Shown piece by piece: positions 51,372 to 60,042 of a stretch of 64,000 nucleotides of DNA. The number at the start of each line of letters is the position of its first letter. Position 1 is the first letter of the stretch. Source of the DNA: Isoptericola halalbus (GTDB taxonomy: Bacteria > Actinomycetota > Actinomycetes > Actinomycetales > Cellulomonadaceae); assembly GCA_009663185.1 (NCBI GenBank), contig VJZX01000002.1, positions 1 through 64,000 on the forward strand, in the 5' to 3' direction. The position numbers and the translations under genes were made by a program. The notes below the pieces were generated by a model. It was given only the letters and a program-made list of their open reading frames with translations, searched no databases and had not been told where the DNA came from.

Positions 51372-53498
51372 GTGACTGCCACGTCCGAGTCCGGGTACAC
51401 CGCACGGCACCTGTCCGTCCTCGAGGGCCTCGAGGCGGTGCGCAAGCGACCCGGGATGTACATCGGGTCGACCGACTCGCGCGGGCTCATGCACTGCTTG
51501 TGGGAGATCATCGACAACTCGGTCGACGAGGCGCTCGGCGGGCACGCGTCGAAGATCCGCGTCGTGCTGCACGCCGACTCCTCGGTGACCGTGGAGGACG
51601 ACGGGCGCGGCATCCCTGTCGACGCCGAGCCGAAGACCGGGCTGTCCGGCGTCGAGGTGGTCTTCACGAAGCTGCACGCGGGCGGCGAGTTCGGCGGCGG
51701 CTCCTACACGGCATCCGGTGGTCTGCACGGCGTCGGCGCGTCCGTCGTCAACGCGCTGTCTGCCCGGCTCGACGTCGAGGTCGACCGGGGCGGCAAGACG
51801 CACCTCATGACGTTCCACCGCGGCGAACCGGGCGTCTTCGACGACCCGCGCACGGGCCCGACGCCGGACGCGCCGTTCACGCCGTTCGTCGACCACAGCG
51901 AGCTCGCCGTCGTGGGCAAGGTCGCGCGCGGCCGCACCGGCACCCGTGTGCGCTACTGGGCCGACCGGCAGGTCTTCCCGAAGTCGGCCGTGTTCAGCTA
52001 CGACGAGCTGGTGACGCGCGCACGGCAGACGACGTTCCTCGTGCCGGGGCTCGAGATCACGGTGCGCGACGAGCGCGGCCTGCCCGGGACCCCGGGCGAG
52101 ACCGGCCCGCACGAGGAGGTGTTCCAGCACACGGGCGGCGCGGTCGACTTCGTCGAGTTCCTCGCGCCCGACACCCCCGTGACGGCCACCTGGCGGCTGC
52201 AGGGCACGGGTCACTTCAGCGAGACCGTGCCCGTGCTCGACTCGCGCGGACACATGACCCCGCAGGAGGTGCAGCGCGAGTGCGAGGTCGACGTCGCACT
52301 GCGCTGGGGCGTGGGCTACGAGACCGAGGTCCGCTCGTTCGTCAACATCATCGCGACGCCCAAGGGCGGCTCGCACCTGTCCGGGTTCGAGCAGGGCCTG
52401 CTCAAGATGGTGCGCAAGCAGGTCGAGGCCAACGCCCGCCGCCTCAAGGTCTCGGCCAAGGACTCGGCCGAGCGCATCGAGAAGGACGACGTCCTGGCCG
52501 GCCTGACCGCCGTCGTGACCGTGCGCCTCGCCGAGCCGCAGTTCGAGGGGCAGACCAAGGAGGTGCTCGGCACCGCGCCTGTGCGCGCGATCGTCGCCCG
52601 CGTCGTGGAGAAGGAGCTCGGCGCGCTGCTGACGTCGTCCAAGCGCGACGACAAGGCGCAGGCCGCCCTCCTGCTCGACAAGGTCGTGGCCGAGATGCGC
52701 GCCCGCGTCACGGCGCGCAAGCAGAAGGAGATCTCGCGCCGCAAGAACGCGCTCGAGACCTCCTCGCTGCCGGCCAAGCTCGCGGACTGCCGCAGCGACG
52801 ACGTCCGGCGCAGCGAGCTGTTCATCGTCGAGGGCGACAGCGCGCTCGGCACGGCCAAGCTCGCGCGGTCCAGCGACTTCCAGGCGCTGCTGCCGATCCG
52901 CGGCAAGATCCTCAACGTCCAGAAGGCGTCGATCAGCGACATGCTGCGCAACGCCGAGTGCGCGGCGATCATCCAGGTCATCGGCGCCGGGTCTGGGCGC
53001 TCGTTCGACCTCGAGGCCGCGCGCTACGGCAAGATCGTGCTCATGACGGACGCCGACGTCGACGGCGCCCACATCCGCACGCTGCTGCTCACGCTCTTCT
53101 ACCGGTACATGCGCCCGCTCGTGGAGGCCGGCCGTGTGTTCGCCGCCGTGCCCCCGCTGCACCGCGTCGAGGTCGTCGGCAGCGGCAAGCGCAAGAACGA
53201 GTACCTCTACACGTACTCCGAGGCCGAGCTCACCGCGACGCTCAAGCGTCTCGACAGGGCCGGCCGACGGTACAAGGACGACATCCAGCGCTACAAGGGT
53301 CTGGGCGAGATGGACGCCGACCAGCTCGCGGAGACCACGATGGATCCGCGCCACCGCACCCTGCGGCGCGTGACCGTCGAGCACGCCGAGGCCGCCGAGC
53401 GTGTCTTCGAGCTGCTCATGGGCTCGGACGTCGCGCCGCGCAAGGAGTTCATCGTCGCGGGGGCGAGCGGGCTCGACCGCTCCAAGATCGACGCCTGA
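51372..53498 (+). CDS. parE: Type II topoisomerase subunit B, ParE-like
   Basis: 708 residues; the ATPase/TOPRIM subunit of a topoisomerase IV-type enzyme. The GHKL ATPase has RPGMYIGSTDSRGLMHCLWEIIDNSVDEAL, EDDGRGIP and GGLHGVGASVVNALS. TOPRIM has FIVEGDSALGTAK and DADVDGAHIRTLLLT. EGDSALG (where GyrB has EGDSAGG) and the position downstream of rpoD favour ParE over GyrB. The parC partner is not in the window. GTG start with probable leaderless translation. Confidence 0.9.
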   Translation: MTATSESGYTARHLSVLEGLEAVRKRPGMYIGSTDSRGLMHCLWEIIDNSVDEALGGHASKIRVVLHADSSVTVEDDGRGIPVDAEPKTGLSGVEVVFTKLHAGGEFGGGSYTASGGLHGVGASVVNALSARLDVEVDRGGKTHLMTFHRGEPGVFDDPRTGPTPDAPFTPFVDHSELAVVGKVARGRTGTRVRYWADRQVFPKSAVFSYDELVTRARQTTFLVPGLEITVRDERGLPGTPGETGPHEEVFQHTGGAVDFVEFLAPDTPVTATWRLQGTGHFSETVPVLDSRGHMTPQEVQRECEVDVALRWGVGYETEVRSFVNIIATPKGGSHLSGFEQGLLKMVRKQVEANARRLKVSAKDSAERIEKDDVLAGLTAVVTVRLAEPQFEGQTKEVLGTAPVRAIVARVVEKELGALLTSSKRDDKAQAALLLDKVVAEMRARVTARKQKEISRRKNALETSSLPAKLADCRSDDVRRSELFIVEGDSALGTAKLARSSDFQALLPIRGKILNVQKASISDMLRNAECAAIIQVIGAGSGRSFDLEAARYGKIVLMTDADVDGAHIRTLLLTLFYRYMRPLVEAGRVFAAVPPLHRVEVVGSGKRKNEYLYTYSEAELTATLKRLDRAGRRYKDDIQRYKGLGEMDADQLAETTMDPRHRTLRRVTVEHAEAAERVFELLMGSDVAPRKEFIVAGASGLDRSKIDA

Positions 53499-53581
53499 GC
53501 GCTCGGCACCGCGGTGCCCCGCCTCGCGGGCCGGCGTGGTCCGGATGGCGGCACGGTCCGCGTGGACAGGCCCGCGACGGG

Positions 53582-53587
53582 TACGCT
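53582..53587 (+). promoter_or_regulatory. -10 box for the leaderless DUF4430 operon
   Basis: TACGCT, 6 nt before the GTG at 53594. Confidence 0.45.
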
Positions 53588-53593
53588 CCGGCC

Positions 53594-54013
53594 GTGACGA
53601 TTGCTCTGCGCTCCAGCCGCCTCCTCTCCGTCCTTCCTGCCGCCGCGCTCGCCGCCGCCCTGCTCGCGGGATGCTCCGCCGACGAGGAGCCCGCCGTCGA
53701 GCCGACCGTGACCGCCTCCGTCGAGGCCGATGCCGCGGACACTGGTGACGACGCCGCCGAGACGGGATCCACCGACCTCAGCTACCCGGGCGAGGAGGGC
53801 CGCACCGCGCTCGAGCTGCTGCTCGAGGCCGACCCGTCCGCTACGGTGGAGGGCGAGGGCGAGATGGCGTTCGTCACCGGCATCGGCGGGGTCGAGGCCG
53901 GAGAGAACGAGTTCTGGGCCCTCTACGTCGACGGCGAGCCGGCCGAGGTGGGCGCCGGCGCGCTCGTGACCGAGGATGGCCAGGAGATCACCTGGAAGCT
54001 CGAGGCGTTCTAG
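53594..54013 (+). CDS. DUF4430 lipoprotein
   Basis: 139 residues. The signal peptide ends in the lipobox ALLAGCS; an acidic Thr/Ala linker follows, and then a single DUF4430 domain: GRTALELLLEADPSATVEGEGEMAFVTGIGGVEAGENEFWALYVDGEPAEVGAGALVTEDGQEITWKLEAF. DUF4430 resembles the C-terminal domain of transcobalamin and intrinsic factor, and such proteins often accompany ECF or vitamin transport genes. The next gene begins at the last base of this stop codon, so the lipoprotein and the membrane protein are coupled and could form an uptake pair. Ligand unknown. Confidence 0.8.
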   Translation: MTIALRSSRLLSVLPAAALAAALLAGCSADEEPAVEPTVTASVEADAADTGDDAAETGSTDLSYPGEEGRTALELLLEADPSATVEGEGEMAFVTGIGGVEAGENEFWALYVDGEPAEVGAGALVTEDGQEITWKLEAF

Positions 54014-54603
54014 TGAGCGAAGACCTGACGGCGCGGGAGCTCGCGCATCGGTGGTGGCGGCCCGTCGTGGCCGTCCTCGTCGTCGTGGGCGCCGTGACGT
54101 GGCGGCTGGTCAAGGGTGACCTGGGCGCGCCGCCCAACCTCGAGCTGTCGACCGCCGCGGCGTTCCTCGCCGCCGGGCTGCTGCGGCACCGTGTGGCGGC
54201 GCTCGCGCCGCTGATCGTCGTCGCCGTGAGCGACCTGATGCTCGGCAACTCCGCCATCCTGATCTTCACCTGGACCGCCTGGGCGGCGATCGGTGCGGCT
54301 GCGCTGTGGACCCGCAGGGCCGGGGGAGCGCGGCGCTTCGCCGTCGCCCTCGGCTACGGCGTCGGCAGCTCGCTGTTCTTCTACCTGTGGACCAACTTCG
54401 GCGTCTGGCTCGAGGGCCACGGGAGGTTCTACTCCTCGGGGCTCGACGGGCTGGTCGCCAGCTACGTGGCCGGCCTGCCGTTCCTGCGGCCTATGCTCGT
54501 GGGCAACCTCGTTCTCGTGCCCCTCGCGGCCGCCGTCGTGACGCTCGTCGAGCGGCTGGAGCACCTGCCCGCCGCAGGCACGGCTCCCCACCCCGCGAGG
54601 TAG
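54013..54603 (+). CDS. DUF6580-like membrane protein, ECF S-component-like
   Basis: 196 residues with about six transmembrane helices. APPNLELSTAAAFLAAGLL, SDLMLGN, and FFYLWTNFGVWL...GLVASYVAGLPFLRPMLVGNLVLVPL are hallmarks of the DUF6580 family, whose layout is like the substrate-binding S component of energy-coupling-factor transporters. No ECF A or T component is adjacent. GTG start overlaps the TAG stop of the DUF4430 lipoprotein (TAGTG). A terminator follows before the convergent murD. Confidence 0.75.
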   Translation: MSEDLTARELAHRWWRPVVAVLVVVGAVTWRLVKGDLGAPPNLELSTAAAFLAAGLLRHRVAALAPLIVVAVSDLMLGNSAILIFTWTAWAAIGAAALWTRRAGGARRFAVALGYGVGSSLFFYLWTNFGVWLEGHGRFYSSGLDGLVASYVAGLPFLRPMLVGNLVLVPLAAAVVTLVERLEHLPAAGTAPHPAR

Positions 54604-54614
54604 AACCCAACCCG

Positions 54615-54662
54615 GCGAGGGAGAAGAAGCGTCGGCGAGGTCACGCGCGCGTTCTCCCTCGC
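54615..54662. terminator. Bidirectional hairpin terminator
   Basis: 11-bp perfect arms (54615-54625 with 54652-54662) and a 26-nt loop between convergent genes. Confidence 0.65.
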
Positions 54663-54681
54663 GCGGCGATGACCGCAGCGG

Positions 54682-55956
54682 TCAGTTCGCGAGCGCTCGG
54701 ACCGCGGCGGCGAACTGGTCTCCTCTGTCCGCATAGTCGCGGTACTGTCCAACGCTGGAGCACGCGGGGGACAGCAGGACGACGTCGCCCCGACGTGCGA
54801 GCGCGGCGGCGCGGTCCACGATCTCGCCCATCGTGCCAGGCGCGGCCTCCCACCCGACGTCCTCGGCGTCGAGCGCCGCTGCAATGCGGGGCGCCTCGTC
54901 ACCAGTCAGCAGCACGGCGCGCACGTCGCGCTCGCGCAGCCCGGCGGCGAGGCCCTCGAACGACACGCCCTTGCTCGTCCCGCCCAAGATCAACACCTTC
55001 GGCCCGTCGAAGGCGTCGGCCGCGGCGAGCGTGGTCTCAGGGGTCGTCGAGAGAGAGTCGTCAACCCAGCGCACGCCGTTGGTCGCCGCGACCGTCTGCA
55101 GGCGGTGGGGAAGGCCGGCTACCTCGCTGATGCCTGCGCGGATGGTGGTGGTGTCGGTCACGAAGGGGCGCGTCGCGGCGACCGCGGCGGCGACGTTGTG
55201 GAGGTTGTGCGCGCCGGGCAGCCGCACGTCAGCGACGTCGGCGACGCGTTCCCCCGCGAACCAGATGGCGTCGTGGTGCACGTCGATCCCCTCAGGGCGG
55301 CACAGGGGGACCCGGTGCCGGGCGGGACTGAGAGCTGCGATGCGCGCAGCGGGCGAGCTGTCGGCGGTCCAGACGACCAGGTCGTCGGGCGTCTGGAAGG
55401 CCGCGATCGGGGCCTTTGCCCGCTCGTACTCTGCCTGGTCCCGATGCCAGTTGAGGTGGTCTGGCGTGATCGCCAGCACGACCGCGACGTGTGGCGAGAC
55501 GGTCAGGTCCATCAGCTGGAAGCTGGACAGCTCGAGCACCACGATGTCGTCGGCCGCGAGCGTGCGGAGCAGAGCGAGCGGCGGAGTGCCGATGTTCCCC
55601 GCGACGACGACTCGGCGGCGCGCCGCCCGCAAGATCGACGCCGCGACGGTCGACGTCGTGCCCTTGCCCTTGGTGCCGGTGACGCCGATCACGCGTGCTG
55701 GGCAGAGCGACATGAACTCCCGGATCACGCTCGTGACAGGGACGCCCGCCGGGAGCGACTCCGGCCGCACACTGGGCGTGCGGACGATCAGGTCGACGTC
55801 GTCCAGCCCGGCAAGGTACGACGTGGCCACCTCGATGCCGGGGGCGGGGTCAGCGATGCCGCGGTGGTCGTGGACGACGACGGAGTGCCCGGCGGTGCGC
55901 CAGTGCTCGGCGGCGGCGCGCCCCTCGACTCCGAACCCGACGATCGCTACCCGCAC
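54682..55956 (-). CDS. murD: MurD-like UDP-N-acetylmuramoyl-alanine-D-glutamate ligase
   Basis: 424 residues of the Mur ligase fold. The N-terminal UDP-binding domain has VRVAIVGFGVEGRAAAEHW, the ATP site is VIGVTGTKGKGTTSTVAASIL, and the central domain has VLELSSFQLMDL and PDHLNWHRDQAEYERAK. The C-terminal domain has GVRWVDDSLSTTPETTLAA, ILGGTSKGVSF and LLSPACSSVGQYRDYADRG. It lies far from any dcw division cluster, between a vitamin-like uptake pair and an IS3 remnant, so it may be a second or specialised copy. The GTG at 55956 has an AAGGAG site 6 nt upstream. Confidence 0.88.
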   Translation of the reverse strand: MRVAIVGFGVEGRAAAEHWRTAGHSVVVHDHRGIADPAPGIEVATSYLAGLDDVDLIVRTPSVRPESLPAGVPVTSVIREFMSLCPARVIGVTGTKGKGTTSTVAASILRAARRRVVVAGNIGTPPLALLRTLAADDIVVLELSSFQLMDLTVSPHVAVVLAITPDHLNWHRDQAEYERAKAPIAAFQTPDDLVVWTADSSPAARIAALSPARHRVPLCRPEGIDVHHDAIWFAGERVADVADVRLPGAHNLHNVAAAVAATRPFVTDTTTIRAGISEVAGLPHRLQTVAATNGVRWVDDSLSTTPETTLAAADAFDGPKVLILGGTSKGVSFEGLAAGLRERDVRAVLLTGDEAPRIAAALDAEDVGWEAAPGTMGEIVDRAAALARRGDVVLLSPACSSVGQYRDYADRGDQFAAAVRALAN

Positions 55957-55984
55957 GCGCGCTCCTTCGGTCCTTGGATGGTGC

Positions 55985-56110
55985 TCGGCGTGTACCCGCC
56001 GGGCCCCGTAGGTCCCGTTGGAGGCCTGGTGGATCGGCGGGCCGTCGCCAGCCATCATCTTGATCGCTTCGAACCGCCTTTTGGGGGACACTACCTTCCC
56101 CAACGGCTCG
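55985..56110 (-). pseudogene. IS3-family transposase remnant
   Basis: In the frame upstream of murD, VSPKRRFEAIKMMAGDG and, with the middle missing, IHQASNGTYGARRVHAE are recognisable from the N-terminal part of IS3-type OrfB transposases. The DDE catalytic region is absent. This is a short relic that marks past insertion activity at the murD/carbohydrate-gene junction. No terminal inverted repeats were identified. Confidence 0.6.
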
Positions 56111-56252
56111 CTGGCCCGGCGGCGCATCGCTCGTGCGTCGGTCCCGACCATTCGGTCGGGCACCTTGAGGACGGACCACGACGGCGCTCGTCGTCACCCG
56201 GCAGCCGTCGCTGCCGAGCCGATCACCGTTCTTCATGAAGCACACGGGAAAC

Positions 56253-56990
56253 TCACCGGTGACCGTGACTCGCAGCGTGTACCGCCCAGGGGGCAGTTTC
56301 GGGGCTCATGTAGCGCACCCCGTCGTCGGCGACCTTGCTGTAGAAGTCGATCAGCTGTGTAGCGACGACCTGACCATCTGGGGCGGTGATCTCGACCAGC
56401 CCGTAACCGCTGTGCGGGTCGCTCCGTCCCGCCAGGGCCGCCCGCCGTCCGGTTGAAGGTGACGTGACGGCTCGCGCTGACCTCGTCGGACGCCACGTCG
56501 AGCACGAGGGTCTCGCCCTCGAGTCGACCGGTGCGAGGGTGCGGGCGTCCCACGCGGGCCAGAAGTCAGGTACGGAAAGGTGGGCACCGTCGACCGTCAG
56601 CCACACGTACGTCGCCGACGAGGCCTCCGTGTACTCGTCCGTCAGGCGGTAGATATCCCCCTCATGCACCAAGAGGTTCCCGGTGCCGTCGGCATCCTGG
56701 AACGTGCCCATGTCCCACCTGCGGATCGGCTCGCCGTCAAGCGTCAGTGGCCGATGCGGTCCGGGCCTAGCAGTCCGACCTGCTGCGGAGGAAGGACGAG
56801 TCGCTCGAACGTCCAGGTCGCCGGGTCGGGGGGAGGAGTAGCAGCTGAACCCGACGAACCGGTTCTCGTCGTCGGTCTTGTACTCCCCGAACAGGAAGTA
56901 GCGCCCCGCGTCCTCGACGAGACAGGCGGCGTGGGCATTCACGGGAAGCCCGCGGTCGTACTAGGGCACGCCGTTGACGATCAGGTGATG
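56253..56990 (-). pseudogene. Decayed GH43-like glycoside hydrolase
   Basis: Fragments in different frames look like a GH43-type enzyme. NAHAACLVEDAGRYFLFGEYKTDDENRFVGFSCYSS continues as DPATWTFERLVLPPQQVGLLGPDRIG after a frameshift. PLTLDGEPIRRWDMGTFQDADGTGNLLVHEGDIYRLTDEYTEASS follows with intervening sequence missing. An in-frame TAG occurs at 56961-56963. Further left, VWLTVDGAHLSVPDFWPAWDART and EITAPDGQVVATQLIDFYSKVADDGVRYMSPETAP read as beta-sandwich pieces, again in shifted frames, and may belong to a second lost gene. Not functional. Confidence 0.6.
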
Positions 56991-57081
56991 GGCATGAACT
57001 TCCTCCTTGTCCGTGCTCCGTCGTCGCCGTCGGAATACGCCGGGCTCGTGGGTCCGCGGGACGCTCGGCGTGCCGATGCGC

Positions 57082-58146
57082 TCAGCGGCGCGCGGGAGTG
57101 GTCGCCCGAAGAGCGACCCGGGGCTCGAACGTGGCGCGGCGGCGCTCGGGGGTCGGAGCGGTCAGGAGCAGGTCGACGGCGGACCGCCCGACCTTCTCGA
57201 GCGCGAGGTCCACGCTGCTCAGGCCTGGTGTGATGTCGTCCGTCTCGAACACGTCGTCGAAGCCGGCAACTCCGATGTCCTGGCCCGGGGTCAGGCCCGC
57301 CGCGCGCGCGGCGCTCATGACGCCGATGGCCATGGTGTCGGACGGTGCGAGGATCGCGTCGACGCGATGACCGTCGCGAAGCATGCGGCTTGCCGCCGCG
57401 AACCCTCCGTCTCGCGTCATGGGGACGCGCATCGTTGTCACGTGGTCGATGCGGACTCCGGCCTGCCGTGCTCCCTCGACAACACCGGCCTCCCATTCCC
57501 GTGTGGCGACCGACGCGACGTCGGATGCGACCAGGGCGAACGACGCATAGCCGACGCGCGCAAGCTCGGTGATCAGGGCTCGTGCGCCGGCGCGGCGCGG
57601 GACGACCGCAGTGTCGAACGGGAACTCGTCGTCCCCCGCCGCCACGACGGGACCCCCGTCGTGTTGGTACCGCTCGATCTCCTGCAACAGAGCAGTCCGC
57701 GACGCCATGTTCCCGGTCCGTGTCCCCGTGAGCATCATCGCCATCGGGCGCTGGCTGCGGAGCATCCGGACCACGCGGATCTCGTCGTCGATGACGTGCT
57801 CGGTCCCGTTGATCGTCACCATGAGGCCTGCTGGCTGGGCTGCCTCGATCGCTCCGTGCACCAGCTTGGCGTTGTACGGGTCACGGATGTCGGAGACCAG
57901 CACGGCGATGGTCGGTGCGGATCCCGTCGACGTTGCACGTGCAGACGCGTTCGGGCGGTAGCCGAGGCGTTCGGCCGTCTCGCGGACCCGGCGGCGGACA
58001 TCCTCGGCCACATACCGCGACCGAGGGTCCAACGCGCGCGACGCAGTCGCGAGTGCGACTCCAGCTTCGCGGGCAACGACACGCAGTGTGACGGGAGAGC
58101 GGGATGCGCTGCTGGTCGCGTCCCCGGCCACATCGTCCCTCGTCAC
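57082..58146 (-). CDS. LacI-family transcriptional regulator
   Basis: 354 residues. The LacI helix-turn-helix and hinge are VTLRVVAREAGVALATASRALDPRSRYVAEDVRRRVRETAERLGYRPNASARA. A periplasmic-binding-protein-like effector domain (about 75-340) follows, with IAVLVSDIRDPYNAKLVHGA, AILAPSDTMAIGVMSAARAAGL and VAGFDDVFETDDITPGLSSVDL. Probably represses nearby carbohydrate genes on a sugar signal. The GTG at 58146 was picked because the frame upstream lacks homology. It is flanked by decayed glycosidases on both sides yet shows no lesion itself. Confidence 0.9.
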   Translation of the reverse strand: MTRDDVAGDATSSASRSPVTLRVVAREAGVALATASRALDPRSRYVAEDVRRRVRETAERLGYRPNASARATSTGSAPTIAVLVSDIRDPYNAKLVHGAIEAAQPAGLMVTINGTEHVIDDEIRVVRMLRSQRPMAMMLTGTRTGNMASRTALLQEIERYQHDGGPVVAAGDDEFPFDTAVVPRRAGARALITELARVGYASFALVASDVASVATREWEAGVVEGARQAGVRIDHVTTMRVPMTRDGGFAAASRMLRDGHRVDAILAPSDTMAIGVMSAARAAGLTPGQDIGVAGFDDVFETDDITPGLSSVDLALEKVGRSAVDLLLTAPTPERRRATFEPRVALRATTPARR

Positions 58147-58205
58147 GGCGTCATCCTCCCATCCCGGCCCCGCTCGGGGACGAACCGGCGCGCGGTGTGG
58201 TGTCG

Positions 58206-58681
58206 TCATCGTCGTTCGCTCGGTTTCCCCCTCGGCGTCGGTCGGCGCTTGACACAGCGAGGTGAAAGCCTGCCGCCGCGAGCTTGCCCAGAGCAATGCG
58301 ATCGGCGTGGACGATCTGGGCCCTTGGCCAGGTAGGCCAGGTGAATCTTGATCGCGAAGAGCTGGAAGAACGACTCCCGCTCCTCCGCCGGGAGGGCGTG
58401 CAACACGGCGTTCGTCTGATCGACAGGCTAGGGAGGGACTCAAGCCCGTGGTGCCTCGTCGCCGTAGGCCGTCTGGGAAAAGGCGCACGCTGACAGCGTG
58501 CGCGAGCCCCAGTTCTCGACGAACGCGGCGACTTCCTGTGTGTGTCGTCGCGACCCGCCTCCCACGCGCATCGCACGAAGAACTCTGTCTCCTCCTCCGA
58601 GGGCTTGAGGCCACCGATGTTGTTGACCCGCAGTTTGCGGGTTCCGCGGTCCCAGGACCCGCGGCATGCGACCGCAAGCAT
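58206..58681 (-). pseudogene. Decayed GH115-like alpha-glucuronidase fragment
   Basis: Pieces in successive frames match the middle of GH115 enzymes. LRVNNIGGLKPSEEETEFFVRCAWEAGR resembles the family's W-I-V-N-V-G-D-x-K-P-M-E segment. VAAFVENWGSR, then LHALPAEERESFFQLFAIKIHLAYLAK (like LPxExRDAFFQLVLxPVKA), then IALGKLAAAGFHLAVSSAD complete it. At least two frameshifts separate them, and the N-terminal half of the enzyme is absent. The fragment begins right beside a LacI-type operator, which suggests a deletion removed the gene's front end. Assignment by eye. Confidence 0.55.
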
Positions 58682-58694
58682 GACAACGGTTTCA
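58681..58694. promoter_or_regulatory. LacI-type operator, site 3
   Basis: TGACAACGGTTTCA, a CG-centred near-palindrome. Its reverse complement TGAAACCGTTGTCA matches the two sites upstream of the glycosidase at 13 and 11 of 14 positions. Confidence 0.6.
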
Positions 58695-59028
58695 GGCGCC
58701 TGTCAATCTGCGACCGCTCTGCGGCCATGGGCATGCGTTAGTGCAGGTAGCACCGCACTCTGACGCAGCGCATACCTCTCGAAACGGGCGTCAACGGCGC
58801 CCGAGGCATAACGGTTCCATAAGGACGAGCGCCGTGTGTTCCTGGACTCTGGTCCCTCGCGGGAGAGGCGCGTGCCTCGTGGGCGCGCCCGGCTCGGGGC
58901 GCGGAGGTCAACGAGACTGCCGGTCGATGGCCGCACGAGCGGGCGCAACACTCGGTCGGTGCTCAGGTTGCACGTGCTGTCGGAGGGCGCCGGGCTTGGG
59001 GTGGGCTGACCGAGTCCGTCGTGGGCGC
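58695..59028. other. Non-coding or decayed stretch
   Basis: About 330 bp between the GH115 remnant and the second LacI gene. No reading frame here has a recognisable product; it is presumably further decay. Confidence 0.4.
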
Positions 59029-60042
59029 TCAGCGTGTGGGGCGGTCGGTGCTGGCCCGCACGACCAGCTCGCTCCGTAGGTGCACGTCCGATGCTTCGCC
59101 GGAGAGCGCCAGCTCGAGTGCGGTTCGTCCAGCCGTGTGGAACGGTAGGGCGACCGTCGTCAGGGATGGCGCGATATCACGCGCCAACGGGATGTCGTCG
59201 ACCCCGCTCACGGCGACGCTGCGGGGTACGTCGAGGCCGAGCTGCTGCAGCGCGCTGATGGCGCCGATCGCGAGGATGTCGTTCCCCGCCAGGAGAAGAT
59301 CCGGCCGCGCCGGCTCTTCCATGGCGCGAAACGTCCCTTGCACTGCGCCACCGTGGGACATGTCGCAGTGCACCGTGCGTACTGAGGCGGGCTCGAGGCC
59401 GCCGTCGGCCAGGCCTTTCAGGAAGCCCGTGCGACGGCTCTCGAGGGCCGGATGGCCGACTGCCGTGAGGATCACCGCCCGCGTGCCCCGCTCTGCCGCG
59501 TGGCGTCCGACCACCTGGCCGATCGCGACGTCGTCGAACCGCACGGCGGGGAATGACGTCGCCTCGTCGCCGATGTACACGACGCTGCACCCGTCGGCCT
59601 GAAGCCGGCGCAGCACGGGCAGCACGACGTCGAACGACTCGCCGGCATAGGACCGCCCGGTCACCACGAGCGCGCGGGGACGCAGTCCGCCAAGGACCTC
59701 CAACGCTGCCAGCTGCGCAGCCGTACCCGAGCCTGCGGCTGTGATGCTCACCATGACGTCGCGTTCTCGCCCGGCCTCCTCCATGCCGGCGGCGATCGCG
59801 GCGATGGACGCGGTCCGCGGGTCGCTGGCCAGGAGCACCACCGAGGTGCGCCGTCCGCGCAGAGCGCGTGCGGCTTGGTTGCTCACATAGCCCAGCGAAT
59901 CGGCCACGGCCAGGACGCGCTGCGCCAGCGCCGGGCTCACCGACGTGCCCGAGCTGTTGAGGACGCGGGACGCGGTGGAGGGTGATACGCCGGCGACTCG
60001 GGCGACGTCCCGAAGGGTTGCTGAGCGCGGAGTTGATGCCAT
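59029..60042 (-). CDS. LacI-family transcriptional regulator
   Basis: 337 residues. The helix-turn-helix and hinge are ATLRDVARVAGVSPSTASRVLNSSGTSVSPALAQRVLAVADSLGYVSNQAARALRG. The effector domain (about 65-330) includes VVLLASDPRTASIAAIAAGMEEAG, LLLAGNDILAIGAISALQQLGL and VAVSGVDDIPLARDIAPSLTTVAL. Divergent from the large glycosidase gene, whose upstream region carries two matching operators, so it is the best candidate for their repressor. ATG start. Confidence 0.92.
   Translation of the reverse strand: MASTPRSATLRDVARVAGVSPSTASRVLNSSGTSVSPALAQRVLAVADSLGYVSNQAARALRGRRTSVVLLASDPRTASIAAIAAGMEEAGRERDVMVSITAAGSGTAAQLAALEVLGGLRPRALVVTGRSYAGESFDVVLPVLRRLQADGCSVVYIGDEATSFPAVRFDDVAIGQVVGRHAAERGTRAVILTAVGHPALESRRTGFLKGLADGGLEPASVRTVHCDMSHGGAVQGTFRAMEEPARPDLLLAGNDILAIGAISALQQLGLDVPRSVAVSGVDDIPLARDIAPSLTTVALPFHTAGRTALELALSGEASDVHLRSELVVRASTDRPTR

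Noticed and set aside
53505-53518. 14-bp palindrome GGCACCGCGGTGCC after parE
   Set aside because: Stem of only five pairs with a tetraloop; too weak to call a terminator, and the DUF4430 promoter follows closely.
58703-58951. 82-codon leftward frame between the GH115 remnant and lacI
   Set aside because: No recognisable product, no ribosome binding site or -10 box, and composition like non-coding shadow frames nearby.
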